The notes under the pieces: model-generated
What the model saw: only the letters and a program-made list of their open reading frames with translations
Databases searched by the model: none
Told to the model about the DNA's origin: nothing
Shown here: one piece after another, positions 52,573-56,043 of the stretch
How positions within the stretch are numbered: the first letter of the stretch is position 1
How the letters are laid out: the number at the start of each line of letters is the position of its first letter
Origin: Candidatus Kuenenia stuttgartensis
GTDB lineage: Bacteria; Planctomycetota; Planctomycetia; Pirellulales; UBA1268
Assembly (NCBI GenBank): GCA_945865325.1
Contig: CAMBFA010000006.1
Location: forward strand, 1 to 56,043
Direction: 5' to 3'
Length of the DNA stretch: 56,043 nucleotides
Program-made: the position numbers and the translations under genes

Positions 52573-52798
52573 GGCGGGCGCGGGTAGCGGCGGAGGGGAG
52601 CGGTGGCGGTGCGACCGGAAGAATACCGGGTCCGTGGGGGATGCCGGTGGTGAAGCCGGCCGTCGCCGTCCGGTTTCGCCGCTGGCTTGGAAATGCCCTT
52701 GAAGTGACCGCCATCACGCCCGACAACAGGGGCTCCCGAACACCAGGGGGCTTCATGACGAGGTTCCCCCCTTCCCTGCCCCGCGAGGAGACCGCAGC

Positions 52799-54004
52799 GT
52801 GATCGAGCATGAATTGGTGCGTGAACTGGCGGAAAAGTCGTCGTCCAAGATCGTGCTGGTGGTCGCCGACGGTCTCGGCGGGCTGCCGCTCGATCCGGGG
52901 GGGAAGACGGAGCTCGAGACGGCCATCACGCCCCATCTCGACGGGCTCGTCCGGCGCGGGACGAGCGGCTCGAGTGTGCCGGTGCTCCCCGGGATCACCC
53001 CGGGCTCTGGCCCCGGACACCTCGGCCTGTTCGGCTACGACCCGCTCGAGTTCAGGATCGGCCGTGGCGCCCTCGAGGCGACCGGCATCGGCTTCGAGCT
53101 CGGCCCGGACGACGTTGCCGCCCGGGGGAACTTCTGCACGCTCGATGCGGCCGGTCTGATCAGCGACCGTCGGGCCGGACGGATCCCCTCGGAGGAGAGC
53201 TTCAAGGTGGTCGAGCGTCTCCAGGGGGTGAAGATCGCCGGTGTCGAGACGTTCGTGAAGCCGGTCAAGGAGCACCGCTTCGTCGTCGTCTTCCGCGGCA
53301 AGGGCCTCGACGGTGCCGTGGCCGATACCGATCCCCAGGCCACCGGCGTCGTGCCCCTCGATCCTCAAGCCCACACCCCCGCCGCCGCGCGGACGGCGGA
53401 GGTGGCCAAGGAGTTCGTCGCCCAGGCCCGGCGGATCCTCGTCGGCGAGCCGAAGGCCAACGGCATGGTGCTGCGGGGCTTCGCGGCCAAGCCGAAGCTC
53501 CCCAGCTACGAAGAGCTCTACCGGCTCCGCGCCGCTGCGATCGCCGTCTATCCGATGTACAAGGGGCTCGCCCGGCTCGTGGGGATGACGCTCGTCGGCA
53601 CGCCCCACACCCTCGACGAGCAGGTCGAGACCCTCGCCGCCTGCTGGCAGGACTACGACTTCTTCTTCCTCCACTTTAAATACACCGACTCCACCGGCGA
53701 GGATGGGGCGTTTGCGGAGAAGGTGAAGCGGATCGAGGAGCTCGACCGGGTGATCCCCCGGATCGAGGCGCTGCGGCCCGATGTTCTCATCGTCACCGGC
53801 GACCACAGCACGCCGAGCCTCATGAAGAGCCACTCCTGGCATCCGGTGCCGACGGTCCTGGCCGCCGCCACCTGCCGGCCCGACGGGCTGGAGAAGTTCT
53901 CGGAGCGGGAGTGCCTCCGCGGCGGCTTCGGGATCTTCCCCGCGAAGCATCTGATGCTTCTGGCAATGGCCCACGCCCAGCGCCTCGGCAAGTACGGGGC
54001 CTGA
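52799..54004 (+). CDS. apgM: Cofactor-independent phosphoglycerate mutase, archaeal type
   Basis: A 401-aa protein with a GTG start; GAGGAG lies 9 nt upstream. Alkaline-phosphatase-fold motifs are present: KIVLVVADGLGGLP at the N-terminus (metal-binding Asp), PGITPGSGPGHLGLFGYDPL with the serine region, and FFLHFKYTDSTGEDGAF plus IVTGDHSTPSLMKSHSWHPV for the second metal site. It interconverts 3- and 2-phosphoglycerate. It lies 89 nt before tatC on the same strand. The 226-nt gap upstream shows nothing else. Confidence 0.94.
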   Translation: MIEHELVRELAEKSSSKIVLVVADGLGGLPLDPGGKTELETAITPHLDGLVRRGTSGSSVPVLPGITPGSGPGHLGLFGYDPLEFRIGRGALEATGIGFELGPDDVAARGNFCTLDAAGLISDRRAGRIPSEESFKVVERLQGVKIAGVETFVKPVKEHRFVVVFRGKGLDGAVADTDPQATGVVPLDPQAHTPAAARTAEVAKEFVAQARRILVGEPKANGMVLRGFAAKPKLPSYEELYRLRAAAIAVYPMYKGLARLVGMTLVGTPHTLDEQVETLAACWQDYDFFFLHFKYTDSTGEDGAFAEKVKRIEELDRVIPRIEALRPDVLIVTGDHSTPSLMKSHSWHPVPTVLAAATCRPDGLEKFSERECLRGGFGIFPAKHLMLLAMAHAQRLGKYGA

Positions 54005-54093
54005 CGCCCCGCGGAAAATAAGGCTCCCGGGCATCTCGGCGGGATGTGAAGTAGATTCGTCCTATCGAAACCGTCCCCCCCCGGCTTTCCCCC

Positions 54094-55128
54094 ATGGCCC
54101 GCATCGACGACGAAGACCTGTTTCAGAACTCGACGATGACCTTCGGGGAGCACCTCGAGGAGCTCCGGTCGTGCCTCATCAGGGCCACGATGGGGCTCCT
54201 GGTCGCCGTAGCGATCGGTTTCGTCGTCGCCCGGCCCTTCGTCCATCTCATCGAACAGCCGCTCAAGCGGGCCCTAGCCAACTACTACTCCAATCGGGCC
54301 GTCGAGACGTTCGACACCTGGACGCCCCGGGTCGACGGGGGCCCTGCCCTCCCCTATTCCCGGGAGGAAGTGATCGACGCCGTCGAGAATCACGGCATGT
54401 CGTTCGAGCTCCGGGAGGTGCACGCCGACAGGCTGGCCCGCGTCCTCGGGACAACGCCTGCCGGCGCGGCCGGCAGCGTCGAGGATGAAAAGGCGGGGTT
54501 CGGCATGGACGACCTCGTGCCGGTCCTCCTCTGGCAGCCGATGGTCAAGGATGCACGCGTCAGTATCACCACCTTGAGCGCCCAGGAGGCGTTCGGGATG
54601 TACGTGAAGGCGGCGCTCCTGGTGGGGGTGGTCGTGGCGAGCCCGTGGATCTTCTACCAGCTCTGGACGTTCGTCGCCGCCGGCCTCTATCCGCACGAGA
54701 AGCGGTATGTCCATATTTTCCTCCCGCTGAGCATCGGGCTGTTCCTCGCCGGCGTGTTCCTCGCCTTCTTCTTCGTCTTCGACTTCGTCCTCGACTACCT
54801 CCTCCAGTTCAACGCCTGGCTCGGCCTCGATCCCGATCCGCGGATCAGCGAGTGGATGGGGTTCGTCTTGATCCTCCCAATCGGCTTCGGGATCGGCTTC
54901 CAGCTGCCGCTGGTGATGCTCTTCCTGGAGCGGATCGGGATTGTCGATGTCGCCACCTACGCCTCCCAGTGGCGAATGGCGATCGTGATCATCTTTGTCG
55001 TCTCGGCGATCCTCACGCCGGCCGATCCCTACAGCCTCCTGTTCCTCGCGATCCCGCTGTGCCTCCTCTACTTCGGGGGCCTGGCGATCTGCCGCTGGCT
55101 GCCGCCGGTGGGCGCCAGGCACGCCTGA
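54094..55128 (+). CDS. tatC: Sec-independent translocase TatC with enlarged periplasmic loop
   Basis: A 344-aa protein. The N-terminus has MTFGEHLEELRSCLIRATMG, the TatC hallmark. After the first helix, residues about 60-165 form a long loop (DTWTPRVDGGPALPYSREEV, FELREVHADRLARVL) before the conserved SAQEAFGMYVKAALLVG. Later helices follow normally: PWIFYQLWTFVAAGLYPHEK, LPIGFGIGFQLPLVMLFLER and the end VSAILTPADPYSLLFLAIPL. Typical TatC is about 250 aa. It exports folded twin-arginine proteins; the Rieske protein in this window has such a signal. Confidence 0.95.
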   Translation: MARIDDEDLFQNSTMTFGEHLEELRSCLIRATMGLLVAVAIGFVVARPFVHLIEQPLKRALANYYSNRAVETFDTWTPRVDGGPALPYSREEVIDAVENHGMSFELREVHADRLARVLGTTPAGAAGSVEDEKAGFGMDDLVPVLLWQPMVKDARVSITTLSAQEAFGMYVKAALLVGVVVASPWIFYQLWTFVAAGLYPHEKRYVHIFLPLSIGLFLAGVFLAFFFVFDFVLDYLLQFNAWLGLDPDPRISEWMGFVLILPIGFGIGFQLPLVMLFLERIGIVDVATYASQWRMAIVIIFVVSAILTPADPYSLLFLAIPLCLLYFGGLAICRWLPPVGARHA

Positions 55129-55142
55129 CCACCGGCTTGCCG

Positions 55143-55682
55143 TCAGCGGGCGACGAACGCGAGCCAGTAGAAGACCGTTCCGGTGATCGCCGTGAGGACG
55201 AGATCACCCGCCGCCAGCCGGGCCATGAAACGGTGCCGGGAAGAATGCGCGTTTGGCTGCGGCGGGGTGGGAAATCGCCTCCACGCCTCCCATACGACCC
55301 AGGTCCAGAGGACGGGGGTCGAGACCGCGAATACGAGATGGATGCCGAGGGCCGTCAGGACCCCGGCAGGCCAAAACGGGCTCGGCGCGGCCCGCAATTT
55401 CCAGTCGGAGATCAGCCGGATGTCGACTTCAAAGACGACGATCGCGGCCAAGAGGGCGGCCGCGATCAGGAGTTGGAGCCGTCGATGGCTGGCGTAGTCG
55501 CGGCGCCGAGCAACGAGATAGATGCTCCAGGCGAGGATGGGGAGCGTGGCGAGCAGCCCCACGAGCACCACGTCCATCCCGAAACTCGCCCGCGTGCCGA
55601 GAAAGCCGTCGATCCCGGCGGGAACTGCGATATCGCCAAGCAAGGCAGTGGGGAAAAGACCGGTGGCGGTGGTGGGCTCCAA
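55143..55682 (-). CDS. DUF420 membrane protein, second copy
   Basis: A 179-aa protein with four to five helices. It has RRRDYASHRRLQLLIAAALL, IHLVFAVSTPVLWTWVVWEA and RHRFMARLAAGDLVLTAITG, with histidines in the DUF420 positions. It is only distantly like the copy in the oxidase operon. It converges with tatC, 14 nt between stops, and stands away from oxidase genes here. Confidence 0.8.
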   Translation of the reverse strand: MEPTTATGLFPTALLGDIAVPAGIDGFLGTRASFGMDVVLVGLLATLPILAWSIYLVARRRDYASHRRLQLLIAAALLAAIVVFEVDIRLISDWKLRAAPSPFWPAGVLTALGIHLVFAVSTPVLWTWVVWEAWRRFPTPPQPNAHSSRHRFMARLAAGDLVLTAITGTVFYWLAFVAR

Positions 55683-55826
55683 AGCAACCTCGAAGGGGGA
55701 TGAGCGGATCTGGCGGGGCGACGGGGCGGGGCAAGGCGGGAAGGAACCGGCCAGATTCTTTAGTGTAGCGACGCCGCCGATTGCCCGGGGCCCACGCCGG
55801 CCGCTACGATCGCTGGGCCTCCCCCG

Positions 55827-55912
55827 GGCCGAGTGGCGAAATAGGCAGACGCACGGGACTTAAAATCCTGTGGAGAGCAATCTCCGTGCGGGTTCAATTC
55901 CCGCCTCGGCCA
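55827..55912 (+). tRNA. tRNA-Leu(UAA)
   Basis: 86 nt. The acceptor stem GGCCGAG pairs with CTCGGCC, the discriminator is A, and CCA is not encoded. The anticodon arm is CGGGA-CTTAAAA-TCCTG with anticodon TAA. A long variable arm (GGAGAGCAATCTCC) marks a class II tRNA. The T-arm is GCGGG-TTCAATT-CCCGC. Confidence 0.97.
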
Positions 55913-55941
55913 CTGTTCTTTTGTTTAGCATCTCGGTTTCT

Positions 55942-55968
55942 CCCGGGAAAACAGCGGTTTCCCCGGGG
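55942..55968 (+). terminator. Candidate terminator behind tRNA-Leu
   Basis: CCCGGGAAA, loop ACAGCGG, TTTCCCCGGG: a stem with one extra C, 30 nt past the tRNA. A weak T-run (CGTTT) follows. It has the same GGGAAA/TTTCCC style as the other gene-end hairpins in the window. The remaining bases to the window end hold no recognisable gene. Confidence 0.45.
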
Positions 55969-56043
55969 ATCGGGTCGTTTCCGCCCCCGACGTGCGACGT
56001 GCTGCGATTCCCTGCAATCGCGTGCTGCGCCGGGAAATGCGCC

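Overview
The window is GC-rich, densely coded bacterial DNA that reads as a planctomycete, probably from the Pirellulales side of the phylum. The reasons are the gene content and style: PqqD/M50 proteins with HlyD partners, DUF3467, a split cytochrome b operon with a giant multihaem cytochrome, A2-type cytochrome oxidase with SCO, DUF420 and CtaA/CtaB, a divergent flagellar-type export cluster, and many ATGA stop/start overlaps. The taxonomic placement is an inference from content, not from a marker gene.

Layout. (1) 1-4520, minus strand: a membrane protease with an N-terminal PqqD-like domain (cut by the window edge), a HlyD-type adaptor, a GAF-GAF-HlyD fusion and a DUF3467 protein. They look like an export or peptide-maturation module. 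(2) 4605-9732: a membrane protein, a small secreted proline-rich protein, a secreted TPR protein and an internally duplicated ABC-2 permease. (3) 9739-16216, minus strand: a compact type III (flagellar-type) export cluster in the order HATPase, FliF-like, FliO-FliP fusion, FliQ, FliR, FlhB-like. The FlhB protein has lost its autocleavage domain and is fused in frame to a TPR domain. A hydrolase-like protein lies upstream.

(4) 17509-40686, minus strand: about 23 kb of respiratory genes. A Rieske protein with a long repeat-bearing extension, a b6-like cytochrome b and a long subunit IV-like protein are followed by a 1539-residue octahaem PDZ cytochrome. Two cupredoxin-like proteins and a dihaem cytochrome c come next. 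Then come oxidase subunits II and I, CtaA, CtaB, subunits III and IV, SCO and DUF420. Behind a candidate terminator lie a CPTC membrane protein, a pair of related membrane proteins and malate dehydrogenase. Together the genes could carry electrons from quinol through Rieske/b and multihaem/copper carriers to O2, with haem A and CuA assembly factors made alongside. The 625-nt control region in front holds a perfect TGTGA-N6-TCACA palindrome, which is the CRP/FNR-family consensus.

(5) 41312-56043: mostly housekeeping and conserved genes. These are purD, a Gfo/Idh oxidoreductase, an isopropylmalate/isocitrate dehydrogenase relative, a Zn-ribbon protein, an HNH nuclease, a 7Fe ferredoxin, an ECF-like sigma factor, a LolA-like protein, a HAD phosphatase, a small Rieske protein, a UPF0173 hydrolase, a degenerate glucose-6-phosphate isomerase-like protein, apgM, tatC with an enlarged periplasmic loop, a second DUF420 gene and tRNA-Leu(UAA).

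The best candidates for undescribed biology are the octahaem/cupredoxin cytochrome bc locus with its CRP-like operator, and the stripped-down export cluster ending in an FlhB-TPR fusion. All functional calls come from reading motifs and domain order; no database search was run.
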